DNA from: Pseudomonadota bacterium
GTDB taxonomy: Bacteria > Desulfobacterota > Desulfobacteria > Desulfobacterales > Desulfosarcinaceae
NCBI GenBank assembly: GCA_023435265.1
Contig: JAEYRZ010000061.1
Span: 1 to 43,190 of the forward strand
Length of the DNA: 43,190 nt
Reading direction: 5' to 3'
Positions 33,392 through 42,542 of this stretch are shown here, piece by piece. A model generated the notes under the pieces. The model ran no database searches and had not been told where the DNA came from. It saw only the letters and a list, made by a program, of their open reading frames with translations. Numbering within the stretch: position 1 is the stretch's first letter; every line of letters starts with the position of its first letter. A program made the translations under genes and the position numbers.

Positions 33392-35545
33392 ATGAAGAAT
33401 CTGGATGCAATCTTTTCGCCCGGATCGGTGGCCGTAGTGGGCGCGTCGACCACGCCGGGCAAGGTCGGGCATGACATTTTCGTCAACATCCTCAGGGGAG
33501 GGTACAAGGGCATCCTGTACCCGGTGAACCCGGGCTCGGCTTCGGTGGCCAGCGTGCGGGCCTATGCGACCATCGGGGACATCCCCGGCCCGCTCGATCT
33601 GGCCATGATCATCGTGGCGCCGCGTCTGGCGCTCGCGGCGGTCAAAGAGGCGATCGCCAAGGGCGTGAAGGGCATCGTGATCGTCTCGGCCGGCTTCAAG
33701 GAGATCGGCGGCGAGGGGGCCGCGATCGAAAAGCAGATCGTGGCGGCCTGCCGCGAGGCCGGCGTCCGCCTGGTCGGACCCAACTGCCTGGGGGTGATCA
33801 ACCCGCTGGCCGATGTGGCGCTCAACGCCAGTTTTTCCTCGCGCATGCCCAAGCCGGGCAATGTTTCATTCATCTCGCAAAGCGGCGCGCTGTGCACCGC
33901 GGTGCTCGATTTCGCCGCGGACCGCGATTTCGGGTTTTCCAAATTCGTCTCGATCGGCAACAAGGCCGACGTGGACGAAGTCGACCTTTTGCGCTACTTC
34001 CACCAGGATCCCGACACCGAAGTGATCATGATCTATGTCGAGGAGCTGCAGCGCGGGCAGGAGTTCATCCAGGTCGCCAAGGAGATCACGGGCGGCGACC
34101 GGCCCAAGCCGATTCTGGTGATCAAGTCGGGGCGCACCAGCGCCGGGGCCCTGGCGGCGGCCTCGCACACCGGCTCGCTGGCCGGTTCCGAGGCGGTGTA
34201 CGATGCCATTTTCGCCCAGTCGGGCATCATCCGGGTGGAAAGCATCGACGAACTGTTCGATTTCGCGATCGCCTTCGCCTACAAGAACGAGAACGCCCTG
34301 GGCAAGATGCGCCGCAAGGTGCCGCTGGGCAACCGCGTGGCCATCGTGACCAACGCCGGCGGACCCGGCATCGTGGCCACGGACATGACCGTGGTCTCCG
34401 GCCTGCAGCTCGCGCAGTTCGGTTCTGAAACGATCGAAGCGCTCAAGAGCCATCTGCCGGTGACGGCCAATGTGCACAACCCGGTGGACGTGATCGGCGA
34501 TGCGGCCCACGACCGCTACGAAAATGCGCTCACGGCGGTGATCCGGGACGAGAACGTGGACGGGGCGCTGGTCATCCTGACGCCCCAGAGCATGACCAAT
34601 GCCATGGGCACCGCGGAAGCCGTGGTGCGCATCGCGCGCCGCTCGCACAAGCCTATTCTATGCTGTTTCATGGGGTTGATCGACGTGTCGGCCGGCGTCA
34701 AATACCTGCAGACCAACGGTGTGCCGGTCTACCGCTTCCCCGAAAACGCGGCCAAGGCCTTCGGCGCCCTTTACCGCTATGCCAAATGGCTGAACCGCCA
34801 GGAGCTGGCGCCTTTTCATTTCAAGCACGATCGGGCGGCGGCACGGCAGGTCGTGGCCGACTGCCTCACGTCCGGCAGGACCTACCTGGGCGAACTGGAA
34901 GGCACCCGCCTGCTGCAGAGCTACGGCTTCAAGGTGCTGCCCACCGAACTGGCCGCCGACGCCGAGCAGGCCGTGCGGCACGCCGACAAAATGGGCTATC
35001 CGGTGGCGATGAAGATCGTGTCGCCGCAGATCATTCACAAGTCGGACGCCGGCGGCGTCAAGATCAATCTGACCGATGCCGATGCCGTGCGCCGCGCATT
35101 CGAAGCGATCGTGCACAATGCCCGCGCCTTCAATGCCGAGGCGGCCATCGAGGGCGTGCTGGTGCAGAAAATGGCGCCCAAGGGAATCGAAGTGATCCTG
35201 GGGGCCACGCGTTATCCCAAGTTCGGGCACCTGCTGATGTTCGGCAGCGGCGGTGTGGCGGTGGAGGTGTTCAAGGACGTCACTTTCCGCCTGGCGCCGA
35301 TCAACCGCAACAGCGCGCGCTTCATGGTCAACGGCATCAAGGGCTTCGCGCTGCTGAACGGGTTTCGCGGCGCGCCCAAGGCCGATCTGGCGGCCATCGA
35401 AAGGCTGCTGGTGTGCCTTTCGGACCTGACGACGGACATTCCGGAGATTCGCGAACTGGATATCAATCCCCTGCTCGTGCATGCCGGCGATCAGGGGGCT
35501 ACGGTGGCGGACTGCCGCTTCATCCTCGAGCCGGGTGACGCCTGA
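33392..35545 (+). CDS. ADP-forming acetyl/acyl-CoA synthetase, fused alpha-beta type
   Basis: 717 residues. Order: CoA-binding Rossmann domain (about 1-130, IFSPGSVAVVGASTTPGKVG), succinyl-CoA-synthetase-like ligase domains (about 145-465) with the phosphohistidine motif ASHTGSLAG (His259), and an ATP-grasp domain (about 490-715) with MGYPVAMKIVSPQIIHKSDA and ELDINPLLVHAG. ADP-forming synthetases convert acyl-CoA, ADP and phosphate to acid, ATP and CoA, or run the reverse. In archaea this is often split into two subunits; here it is one chain of normal length. A TATAAT-type promoter lies upstream, and the CoA-transferase/GNAT gene follows after 34 bases, probably as one operon. With PFOR downstream it could gain ATP from acetyl-CoA. 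Substrate range is not determinable. Confidence 0.88.
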   Translation: MKNLDAIFSPGSVAVVGASTTPGKVGHDIFVNILRGGYKGILYPVNPGSASVASVRAYATIGDIPGPLDLAMIIVAPRLALAAVKEAIAKGVKGIVIVSAGFKEIGGEGAAIEKQIVAACREAGVRLVGPNCLGVINPLADVALNASFSSRMPKPGNVSFISQSGALCTAVLDFAADRDFGFSKFVSIGNKADVDEVDLLRYFHQDPDTEVIMIYVEELQRGQEFIQVAKEITGGDRPKPILVIKSGRTSAGALAAASHTGSLAGSEAVYDAIFAQSGIIRVESIDELFDFAIAFAYKNENALGKMRRKVPLGNRVAIVTNAGGPGIVATDMTVVSGLQLAQFGSETIEALKSHLPVTANVHNPVDVIGDAAHDRYENALTAVIRDENVDGALVILTPQSMTNAMGTAEAVVRIARRSHKPILCCFMGLIDVSAGVKYLQTNGVPVYRFPENAAKAFGALYRYAKWLNRQELAPFHFKHDRAAARQVVADCLTSGRTYLGELEGTRLLQSYGFKVLPTELAADAEQAVRHADKMGYPVAMKIVSPQIIHKSDAGGVKINLTDADAVRRAFEAIVHNARAFNAEAAIEGVLVQKMAPKGIEVILGATRYPKFGHLLMFGSGGVAVEVFKDVTFRLAPINRNSARFMVNGIKGFALLNGFRGAPKADLAAIERLLVCLSDLTTDIPEIRELDINPLLVHAGDQGATVADCRFILEPGDA

Positions 35546-35579
35546 TCCCTGCGCGGCGCCTCGCCTATAAGGAGCGAAT

Positions 35580-37463
35580 ATGAAAACAGCCTACTGGGCC
35601 GACGGTTATATCGAAAAACGGGTTTCCGCCGATCAGGCCATCGGCATCATCAAACCCGGCCAGCGGGTCTTCATCGGTTCGGCCTGCGGAGAGCCCCAGG
35701 AACTGGTGCGCGCCCTGTCCGCGCGTTCGCAGTACTTCACGGGGCTGGAAATCGTGCGCATGATGAGCCGCGAAAGTGCACCGCTGACCGAAATCGCCAC
35801 CAAGACGCACGAGTACAACTGGAGCCTGCGCCACATCTACCTGGGCTCGGCCGGGTCGGAAAGCTTCGCGCGCAACATGCGCTTCATCACCCCGATGAAC
35901 ATGTCCGACGTGCCGGCCCTTTTCAGGCGGCGCAAGCTGCCCATCAACGTGGCCCTGATCCAGGTCAGCCCGCCGGACGATTTCGGCTGGATGAGCCTGG
36001 GCATCTCGGTCGACGTGACCGCCGCGGCGGCGCACTCGGCCGACCTGGTCATCGCCCAGGTCAATCCGCGCATGCCGCGCGTGATGGGCCAGAGCTTCAT
36101 TCATGTCAACGACGTGGACTACGTCGTCGAACACGAAGAAGAATTGCTGACCATCGACCTCCCGCCCCACTCGGACCGCGCCACCCTGATCGGCCGGCAC
36201 ATTTCGCGGCTGATCGAAGACGGCGCCACCCTGCAGGTCGGCCTCGACGCCGCGTCGCAGGCCACGGTGCAGGCGCTCTCGGAGAAAAACGACCTCGGGT
36301 TTCATTCCCAGTACCTGACCGGGGATGTGATGCATCTCTATTCCATGGGCGTGATCAACAACCGCAAAAAGGGTTTCAATGAAGGCAAGATGGTGGCCTC
36401 GGCCGCCTTGGGCACCAAGGAGTTGTACGAATTCCTGCACGACAACCCGGCCATCGAATTCCATCCCTCCGATTACGTCAACGACCCGTTCATCATTTCA
36501 CGCCACAACCGCATGATTTCGATGATCGTGGCCAAAGCGATCGACCTGACCGGGCAGGTGTCGGCCGAAGCCTCGATGCAGACCCATTTCGCGGGGGTGA
36601 GCGGCGTGGTCGATTTCGTGCGCGGCGCGCGGCGCTCGCCGGGCGGCAAGTCGATCCTGATGCTGCTGTCGACTTCGGCCCAGGGCAAGCAGAGCCGCAT
36701 CATTCCCATGATGTGCAACGAGGCCGTGGTCGTGCCGCGCGGCGATGTGCATTACGTGGCCACCGAATACGGCGTGGTCAATCTCTTCGGCAAAAGCCTG
36801 CAGGAGCGCGCCATCGCCATGATCAGCATCGCCCATCCCGATTTCCGCGACGAGCTTTTCCACGCGGCCAAGGAGATGGGGCTGATCGAACGCGACCGCT
36901 CCCTGGGCGAAGCGGCGCGGGCGGTCTATCCCGTGAACCTGGAAGAGCGCCTGGAGATCAACGGCCAGACGATCACCATCCGGCCGGCCAAGCCGGTGGA
37001 CGAGCGCCGCATCCAGGAGCATTACTACAACCTGGACCGCAAGGATGTGTTCCTGCGCTTCTTCCACGAGAAGACCAGTTTCGGACGCTCCGAGGTGGAA
37101 GAAAAATCGCAGGTCGACTATGTCAAGGACATGACCCTGATCGGCGTGGTCGGCGAATCGGGGTTCGACCGCGTGGTGGCGGTGGGCGAATACCTGCTGT
37201 TGATGGAACAGAACATGGCCGAAGTCGCCTTTTCGGTCAGCCGGGACTTTCAGGGCAAGGGGCTGGGCAAGATCTTCCTGCGCAAACTGGCCCACGTGGC
37301 CCGCGAGCACGGCATCGCCGGCCTGGTCGCCTACACATCGCCGCAGAACAAGGCCATGGTGGCGCTGTTCAACACGCTGCCGTACAAGGTCAAGACCACC
37401 TACGACGGCGAAACGCTTTCCCTGAGCTGCCGGTTCGATGAGCTGCGCGATGCGCGGAGTTGA
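35580..37463 (+). CDS. Acetyl-CoA hydrolase/4-hydroxybutyrate CoA-transferase-like protein fused to a GNAT domain
   Basis: 627 residues with a good ribosome site (AAGGAG). Residues 1-440 are a CoA-transferase of the acetyl-CoA hydrolase/AbfT family (FIGSACGEPQELVRAL at the N-terminus, FAGVSGVVDFVRGARRSPGG near 340). From about 460 to the end lies a GNAT acetyltransferase (TITIRPAKPVDERRIQEHY; acyl-CoA loop RDFQGKGLGK near 557). Family enzymes carry a catalytic glutamate in an H[ST]EM motif (Glu238 in the Clostridium AbfT, from memory). Here it reads FHSQYLTGD, so that position is Gln244. Either chemistry is changed or this fused subgroup uses the domain for CoA binding. It sits between an ADP-forming acyl-CoA synthetase and PFOR, which fits CoA redistribution or lysine acylation control. 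Confidence 0.82.
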   Translation: MKTAYWADGYIEKRVSADQAIGIIKPGQRVFIGSACGEPQELVRALSARSQYFTGLEIVRMMSRESAPLTEIATKTHEYNWSLRHIYLGSAGSESFARNMRFITPMNMSDVPALFRRRKLPINVALIQVSPPDDFGWMSLGISVDVTAAAAHSADLVIAQVNPRMPRVMGQSFIHVNDVDYVVEHEEELLTIDLPPHSDRATLIGRHISRLIEDGATLQVGLDAASQATVQALSEKNDLGFHSQYLTGDVMHLYSMGVINNRKKGFNEGKMVASAALGTKELYEFLHDNPAIEFHPSDYVNDPFIISRHNRMISMIVAKAIDLTGQVSAEASMQTHFAGVSGVVDFVRGARRSPGGKSILMLLSTSAQGKQSRIIPMMCNEAVVVPRGDVHYVATEYGVVNLFGKSLQERAIAMISIAHPDFRDELFHAAKEMGLIERDRSLGEAARAVYPVNLEERLEINGQTITIRPAKPVDERRIQEHYYNLDRKDVFLRFFHEKTSFGRSEVEEKSQVDYVKDMTLIGVVGESGFDRVVAVGEYLLLMEQNMAEVAFSVSRDFQGKGLGKIFLRKLAHVAREHGIAGLVAYTSPQNKAMVALFNTLPYKVKTTYDGETLSLSCRFDELRDARS

Positions 37464-37480
37464 GGGGGTCCGCCGACTTT

Positions 37481-37503
37481 ACCAGGGCTCGAGCGGCCCT
37501 GGT
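37481..37503. other. Hairpin after the CoA-transferase gene
   Basis: ACCAGGGC pairs with GCCCTGGT around a 7-base loop, 18 bases after the stop codon. There is no T-run, so it is more likely an RNA-stabilising hairpin than an intrinsic terminator. Confidence 0.4.
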
Positions 37504-37588
37504 GGCCGTATTTCAGCCTGAAGGCCCGCCTTGGAGGCACGCGGACTGATTTTTTCCTTTTTTGCACTTGCGGGCAATCACTGAATGT

Positions 37589-37609
37589 GGTTTATTAAAA
37601 CCTTTTTTT
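37589..37609 (+). terminator. Weak terminator-like hairpin upstream of PFOR
   Basis: GGTTT, loop ATTA, AAACC, then seven T residues. The stem is short and AT-rich. If active it would separate the two-gene operon from the PFOR gene, which starts 90 bases later. Confidence 0.35.
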
Positions 37610-37699
37610 CCAGCACCAAATATCGATGCGCTGAACCTGATCGCGGTCTGCCGGGGGGCGGCTCGTGACGGGAATCTTCATAATCAAAGGAGCAGTGTC

Positions 37700-40600
37700 A
37701 TGGCAAAAACGATGAAGACGGTTGACGGCAATACTGCGGCGGCACACGTGGCCTATGCGATGAGCGATGCGGCTACGCTTTACCCGATCACACCTTCGTC
37801 ACCCATCGGGGAGATTTGTGATGATTGGGCGGCCAACGGCCGCAAGAACATTTTCGGGCAGCCGGTTCTGGTGCGCCAGATGCAGAGTGAAGCCGGAGCG
37901 GCCGCAGCCGTACACGGATCTTTGGCCGCCGGGGCGCTGACCAGCACCTTCACGGCTTCGCAGGGGCTCCTGCTGATGATTCCCAATATGTACAAGATGA
38001 GCGGCGAACTGCTGCCCGGCGTTCTGCATGTCACCGCCCGGGCCATCGCGGCCCACGCCCTGAGCATTTTCGGCGACCATCAGGATGTGATGGCGGTCCG
38101 CCAGACCGGTTTCGCCATGCTGGCCTCGGCATCGGTCCAGGAGACGATGGACCTGGCCCTGGTGACGCACCTTGCGGCCATCGAGTCGAGCGTGCCCTTC
38201 GTCCACTTCTTCGACGGGTTCCGCACCAGCCATGAAATCCAGAAGATCGAATTCATCGACTACGAGGACATGGCCAAGCTGGTCAACCGCGAGGCGGTGG
38301 CCAAATTCCGCGCCCGCAGCTCCAACCCGGAGCGGCCCAAACTGCGCGGCACGGCCCAGAATCCCGACATTTACTTCCAGGGCCGCGAGGCGGTCAATCC
38401 CTACTACCTCAATGTGCCCGGCATCGTCGAGCAGTACATGCGCAAGGTCGGCGCGCTGACCGGCCGCAATTACTCCCTCTTCGATTATGTCGGCGCCGCC
38501 GACGCGGAGCACGTGATTGTCTCCATGGGGTCTTCCTGCGAAACCATCGAGGAGGTCGTCAACCACCTGAATAAAGCCGGACAACGCCTCGGCTTGGTCA
38601 AGGTGCGCCTGTTCCGGCCGTTCTCGGCCGCGCACCTGCTGGCGGCCATACCGGCCGGCGCCAAGATCGTCACCGTGCTGGACCGCACCAAGGAACCCGG
38701 CGCGCTGGGCGATCCGCTCTACCTGGATGTCTGCACCGCCTTCATGGAAGCCGGCCGCAATGCCAAGCTGCTCAACGGCCGCTACGGCCTGGGCTCCAAG
38801 GAGTTCAACCCCTCCATGGTCAAGGCCGTGTACGACAACATGGCCGCCGAAACACCGCGGAACCATTTCACCGTGGGCATCCTCGACGACGTGACCCATA
38901 CATCGCTGCCCGTGGAAGAGGGATTCGACGTCTCCCAGAAGGGGACCGTGCAGTGCAAGTTCTGGGGACTGGGCGCCGACGGCACCGTAGGCGCCAACAA
39001 AAGCGCCATCAAGATCATCGGCGACAACACCGATATGTACGCCCAGGCGTACTTCGCCTACGACTCCAAGAAATCGGGCGGCGTGACCATCAGCCACCTG
39101 CGCTTCGGCAAGAGCCCCATCCAGGCGACCTACCTGATCGATGCGGCCGACTACATCGCCTGCCACAACCCGGCTTACGTCAACATCTACGACGTCCTGG
39201 CCGGAATCAAGACCGGCGGTACGTTCATGCTCAACAGCCCCTGGAGCCCGGCGGAGATGGAACAGAAACTGCCGGCCGAAATGCGCCGCACCATCGCCCG
39301 CAAGAAGATCAAGTTCTTCAATATCGATGCAGTCAAAATCGCCTCCGAAGTGGGGCTGGGCGGCCGCATCAACATGATCATGCAGACCGCCTTCTTCAAA
39401 TGCGCCAACGTGATCCCGGTGGAAGACGCCGTGCGGCTGCTCAAAGAGCAGATCAAGAAGATGTTCGGCGTCAAGGGCGACAAGATCGTCAAGATGAACT
39501 GGGATGCGGTGGACCGCACTCTGGACAACCTCAACGCGGTGGAGTATCCGGCGAGCTGGGCCGATGCCTCCGGCGCTGCGGCCGCGCACCTGGACGAACC
39601 GGTCTGGGTCACCGAGGTGATGCGCCCCATCCTGGCCCAGAAAGGCGACAGCCTGCCGGTCAGCGCCTTTTCACCCGACGGTCTCTTCCCGGTCGGCACC
39701 ACCAGATATGAAAAACGCGGCGTGGCCATCAACGTGCCCGAATGGATCATGGACAACTGCATCCAGTGCAACCAGTGCGCCATGGTCTGCCCGCACGCCG
39801 CCATCCGGCCGTTCCTGGTCAACGACGAGGAAATGGCCAAGGCGCCGGCGGCCTTCACGGCCAAGCCCGCCGTGGGCAAAGAACTCAAAGGCTACAAGTT
39901 CCGCATGCAGGTCTATGCCGAGGACTGCATGGGCTGCGGCAACTGCGCCGACATCTGCCCGGCCAAGAAGAAGGCCCTGGTCATGCGGCCCCTGGGGACG
40001 CAGCTGGAGCAGGTTCCCAATCAGCGGTATGCCGAAACCCTGCCCCTGCGCCAGCATCTGAGCAGGCGCGATACGCTCAAGGGCAGTCAGTTCTACCCGC
40101 CGCTGCTCGAGTTCTCGGGCGCCTGCGCCGGCTGCGGCGAAACGCCCTATGCCAAGTTGATCACCCAGCTGTTCGGCGAACGCATGGTGATCGGCAACGC
40201 CACCGGCTGCAGCTCCATCTGGGGCGGCAGCGCGCCCGCGATGCCGTACTGCACCAATGCCGACGGCCATGGACCGGCCTGGGGCAACTCGCTGTTCGAA
40301 GACCCCGCCGAGTTCACCTACGGGATGTTCCTGGGACAGCTGCAGCAGCGCGCCCGCCTGGCCGAACTCGCCCAGAAGGCGATTGCCGGAGGGATCGACG
40401 CCACGGTCAAGGAAGCGCTCGCCGGCTGGCTGGCCGACATGAAGAGCCCCGAAGGATCGCGCACGTACGGCGACCGGCTCAAGGCCCTGCTCCCCAACTT
40501 CAAGAGCGATCCGTTGCTGGCCGAGATTCTTTCCATGGCCGATCTGTTCACCAAGAAGTCCTACTGGGTCTTCTGCGGTGACGGCGCGGCCTACGACATC

Positions 40601-41353
40601 GCCTACGGCGGCATCGACCATATCCTGGCCTCGGGCGAAGACATCAACGTGATGATCTACGACACGGAAGTATACTCCAATACCGGCGGCCAGAGCTCCA
40701 AGGCCACCCCAACCGGGTCCATCGCCAAATTCGCCGCCTCGGGCAAGAAGACGGCCAAGAAAGACATGGGCGGCATGGCCATGACCTACGGTTATGTCTA
40801 CGTGGCCAGCGTCGGCATGGGCGCCAACAAGCAGCAGGTGATCAAGGCGCTGACCGAGGCCGAAGCCTACGACGGCCCCAGCCTGATCATGGCGTACGCA
40901 CCGTGCATCAATCATGGCATCAAGAAGGGCATGGGCAAGACCCAGGAAGAGACCCAGCTGGCCGTGGCCAGCGGGTACTGGCCCCTGTACCGCTACAATC
41001 CGATGCTCGCGCGGGAAGTCAAGAACCCCTTCGTGCTGGACTCCAAAGCGCCGGACGGCAGCTTCAAGGAATTCATCTCCGGTGAAGTGCGCTACGCGGC
41101 CCTTGCGAAACTCTTCCCGGCCGAGGCCGAACGGCTGCACACCCAGCTGGCCAAAGAGATGGCCCAGCGCTACGAGCGGCTCAAGCGGCTGGCCGAAGCC
41201 CCGGCGCCGGCTGTGGAAGTCGAAGGCGGCGCAGCCGCGAAGAAAGAAGGGGATCCGGCCCGAATGGATGCCTGCACGCTCTCGTCGACAGCCGAACACG
41301 GCGGCCGGCCCGAGAACGGCGAGCCCTGTGACGACGGGCGCGCCGGAAAGTAA
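37700..41353 (+). CDS. nifJ: Pyruvate:ferredoxin (flavodoxin) oxidoreductase, homodimeric type
   Basis: 1,217 residues from ATG 37700 (AAGGAG 8 bases upstream; the longer frame starts in the leader). It oxidises pyruvate with CoA to acetyl-CoA and CO2 and reduces ferredoxin. Visible: N-terminal TPP-related domain with YPITPSSPIGEI, two [4Fe-4S] motifs CIQCNQCAMVCP (Cys687, 690, 693, 697) and CMGCGNCADICP (Cys743, 746, 749, 753), the proximal-cluster CAGCGE, and the TPP site GDGAAYDIAYGG with YSNTGGQSSKATPTG. After the core, a tail of about 50 residues holds two cysteines (1192 and 1210). Desulfovibrio africanus PFOR has a similar C-terminal extension with a redox-switch disulfide that protects it from oxygen, so the same may hold here. 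A strong terminator follows. Cytoplasmic. Confidence 0.95.
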   Translation: MAKTMKTVDGNTAAAHVAYAMSDAATLYPITPSSPIGEICDDWAANGRKNIFGQPVLVRQMQSEAGAAAAVHGSLAAGALTSTFTASQGLLLMIPNMYKMSGELLPGVLHVTARAIAAHALSIFGDHQDVMAVRQTGFAMLASASVQETMDLALVTHLAAIESSVPFVHFFDGFRTSHEIQKIEFIDYEDMAKLVNREAVAKFRARSSNPERPKLRGTAQNPDIYFQGREAVNPYYLNVPGIVEQYMRKVGALTGRNYSLFDYVGAADAEHVIVSMGSSCETIEEVVNHLNKAGQRLGLVKVRLFRPFSAAHLLAAIPAGAKIVTVLDRTKEPGALGDPLYLDVCTAFMEAGRNAKLLNGRYGLGSKEFNPSMVKAVYDNMAAETPRNHFTVGILDDVTHTSLPVEEGFDVSQKGTVQCKFWGLGADGTVGANKSAIKIIGDNTDMYAQAYFAYDSKKSGGVTISHLRFGKSPIQATYLIDAADYIACHNPAYVNIYDVLAGIKTGGTFMLNSPWSPAEMEQKLPAEMRRTIARKKIKFFNIDAVKIASEVGLGGRINMIMQTAFFKCANVIPVEDAVRLLKEQIKKMFGVKGDKIVKMNWDAVDRTLDNLNAVEYPASWADASGAAAAHLDEPVWVTEVMRPILAQKGDSLPVSAFSPDGLFPVGTTRYEKRGVAINVPEWIMDNCIQCNQCAMVCPHAAIRPFLVNDEEMAKAPAAFTAKPAVGKELKGYKFRMQVYAEDCMGCGNCADICPAKKKALVMRPLGTQLEQVPNQRYAETLPLRQHLSRRDTLKGSQFYPPLLEFSGACAGCGETPYAKLITQLFGERMVIGNATGCSSIWGGSAPAMPYCTNADGHGPAWGNSLFEDPAEFTYGMFLGQLQQRARLAELAQKAIAGGIDATVKEALAGWLADMKSPEGSRTYGDRLKALLPNFKSDPLLAEILSMADLFTKKSYWVFCGDGAAYDIAYGGIDHILASGEDINVMIYDTEVYSNTGGQSSKATPTGSIAKFAASGKKTAKKDMGGMAMTYGYVYVASVGMGANKQQVIKALTEAEAYDGPSLIMAYAPCINHGIKKGMGKTQEETQLAVASGYWPLYRYNPMLAREVKNPFVLDSKAPDGSFKEFISGEVRYAALAKLFPAEAERLHTQLAKEMAQRYERLKRLAEAPAPAVEVEGGAAAKKEGDPARMDACTLSSTAEHGGRPENGEPCDDGRAGK

Positions 41354-41376
41354 GCTTCTAAAAAGGACGAATGTCG

Positions 41377-41405
41377 GGGCCGCTTCGATCGAAGCGGCCC
41401 TTTTT
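41377..41405 (+). terminator. Rho-independent terminator of the PFOR gene
   Basis: A perfect 24-base palindrome (GGGCCGCTTCGA and its complement) followed by TTTTT, 23 bases after the PFOR stop codon. Confidence 0.9.
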
Positions 41406-41421
41406 CATAACGGGGGCGTCG

Positions 41422-42099
41422 ATGCAACACGACATGGCGGGCGATACTCCGCTACAGGGCGGGACATGCCGGCGCTGCGGCACCTGCTGCCTGAAAGGAG
41501 GACCGGCGCTGCATCTTGCCGACCGCGAGCGGATCGAGTCGGGCCGCATCCCGCTGAACGCCCTTGTGACCATCCGCCAGGGCGAGCCCGTCTATGACAA
41601 TGTGCTGGGCCGCTTGGCGGCCGCGCCCACCGACATCATCAAAATCGCCGCTGCGGGCGACCGGGATCGGGCTTGCCGCTTTTTTGCGCAGGACCATTGC
41701 GCCTGCACAATCTACGATGACCGCCCGCTGGAATGCCGGGCGCTGGCCTGCCGGGATACGGCGGCGCTCGAGGCTATCTATTGCCACGAACGAATCACCC
41801 GCCGCGATCTGATCGGAGCCGTCCCGGCGTTGTGGGAACTGGTCCGCGACCACCAGGCGCGCTGCGGCTACGAGCGTGTCGCGGAACTGGCCGACCGACT
41901 CAAAGTCGACTGGCGTGATTCCACGGCCGAGGATCTGCTCTACCTGATCCGTTACGATCTCGGTCTGCGCCAAGGCGTCTGCGAACATGCGCCCCGGAAT
42001 TCGGCGATCCTGCATTTCCTGTTCGGCCTTCCGCTCTCCGAAACCATTCGGCGCTACGGCCTCCGCGTGGTACCGGGTGGGAGACTCTTGGCCGGATAA
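41422..42099 (+). CDS. YkgJ-family cysteine-cluster protein
   Basis: 225 residues from ATG 41422; the frame opens inside the terminator upstream, so that start is rejected. The N-terminus has CRRCGTCCLKGGPALH, then DRACRFFAQDHCACTIYDDR and PLECRALAC, the spaced cysteines of the YkgJ (UPF0153-like) zinc- or iron-chelating family. A long helical C-terminal half (about 110-225) follows. The role of the family is unclear; a metal-binding protein in the cytoplasm is the safe reading. The ribosome site is weak, and the strong terminator 17 bases upstream implies its own promoter or read-through. Confidence 0.75.
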   Translation: MQHDMAGDTPLQGGTCRRCGTCCLKGGPALHLADRERIESGRIPLNALVTIRQGEPVYDNVLGRLAAAPTDIIKIAAAGDRDRACRFFAQDHCACTIYDDRPLECRALACRDTAALEAIYCHERITRRDLIGAVPALWELVRDHQARCGYERVAELADRLKVDWRDSTAEDLLYLIRYDLGLRQGVCEHAPRNSAILHFLFGLPLSETIRRYGLRVVPGGRLLAG

Positions 42100-42542
42100 A
42101 CAGAGGGTCGGGACAGCCACAGCAAGTCGAGGCCGGGAGGGCTGGAAGTCCACAGGCGACCCAAAGGTACCGAACCGAGGGGGTCGGGGTGTTTTGCCGC
42201 CCATTGCCGGGAAGCCTTTAGATTTTCTGCCGTTCGGACATGGGGGAGGCCGCGGCCGCCGCAGGCGGAACGCGGAGGGGGCAAGCTTCCCTCGTGGCCG
42301 AACGGCCTAGAAAATCAAAGGCTGGGAGGCTCAGGGCGGCAAAACAGCCCGACCCCCTCGCGCACAAGGTAGGTGTCAACGGGTGTCACTGCCCCGGTTG
42401 AAATCGATTTCGGGAGAATTGCCGCACAGCGGGCCCACGGCTTGACCTTGTCCTCGGGATGGTGTTTGATGCTTTTCGATAATCGAATCAAAATGTTCTT
42501 GAACCATTAGCCATTTCATCACCCAATCGCAAGGAGCGCAGT
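42100..42542. other. Intergenic region holding a long palindrome
   Basis: No gene. The palindrome at 42176-42360 fills most of it. The last 180 bases should hold the promoter of the DUF2914 gene, but I see no convincing -35/-10 pair. Confidence 0.5.
42176..42360. repeat. 185-bp imperfect palindrome
   Basis: The left arm (42176-42237) and right arm (42298-42360) are near reverse complements. CGAGGGGGTCGGG matches CCCGACCCCCTCG, TGTTTTGCCGCCC matches GGGCGGCAAAACA, AGCCTTT matches AAAGGCT, and CCGTTCGG matches CCGAACGG. The 60-base centre is GC-rich and partly self-paired. Similar in size and shape to the palindrome at 3343-3522 but different in sequence. Confidence 0.75.
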
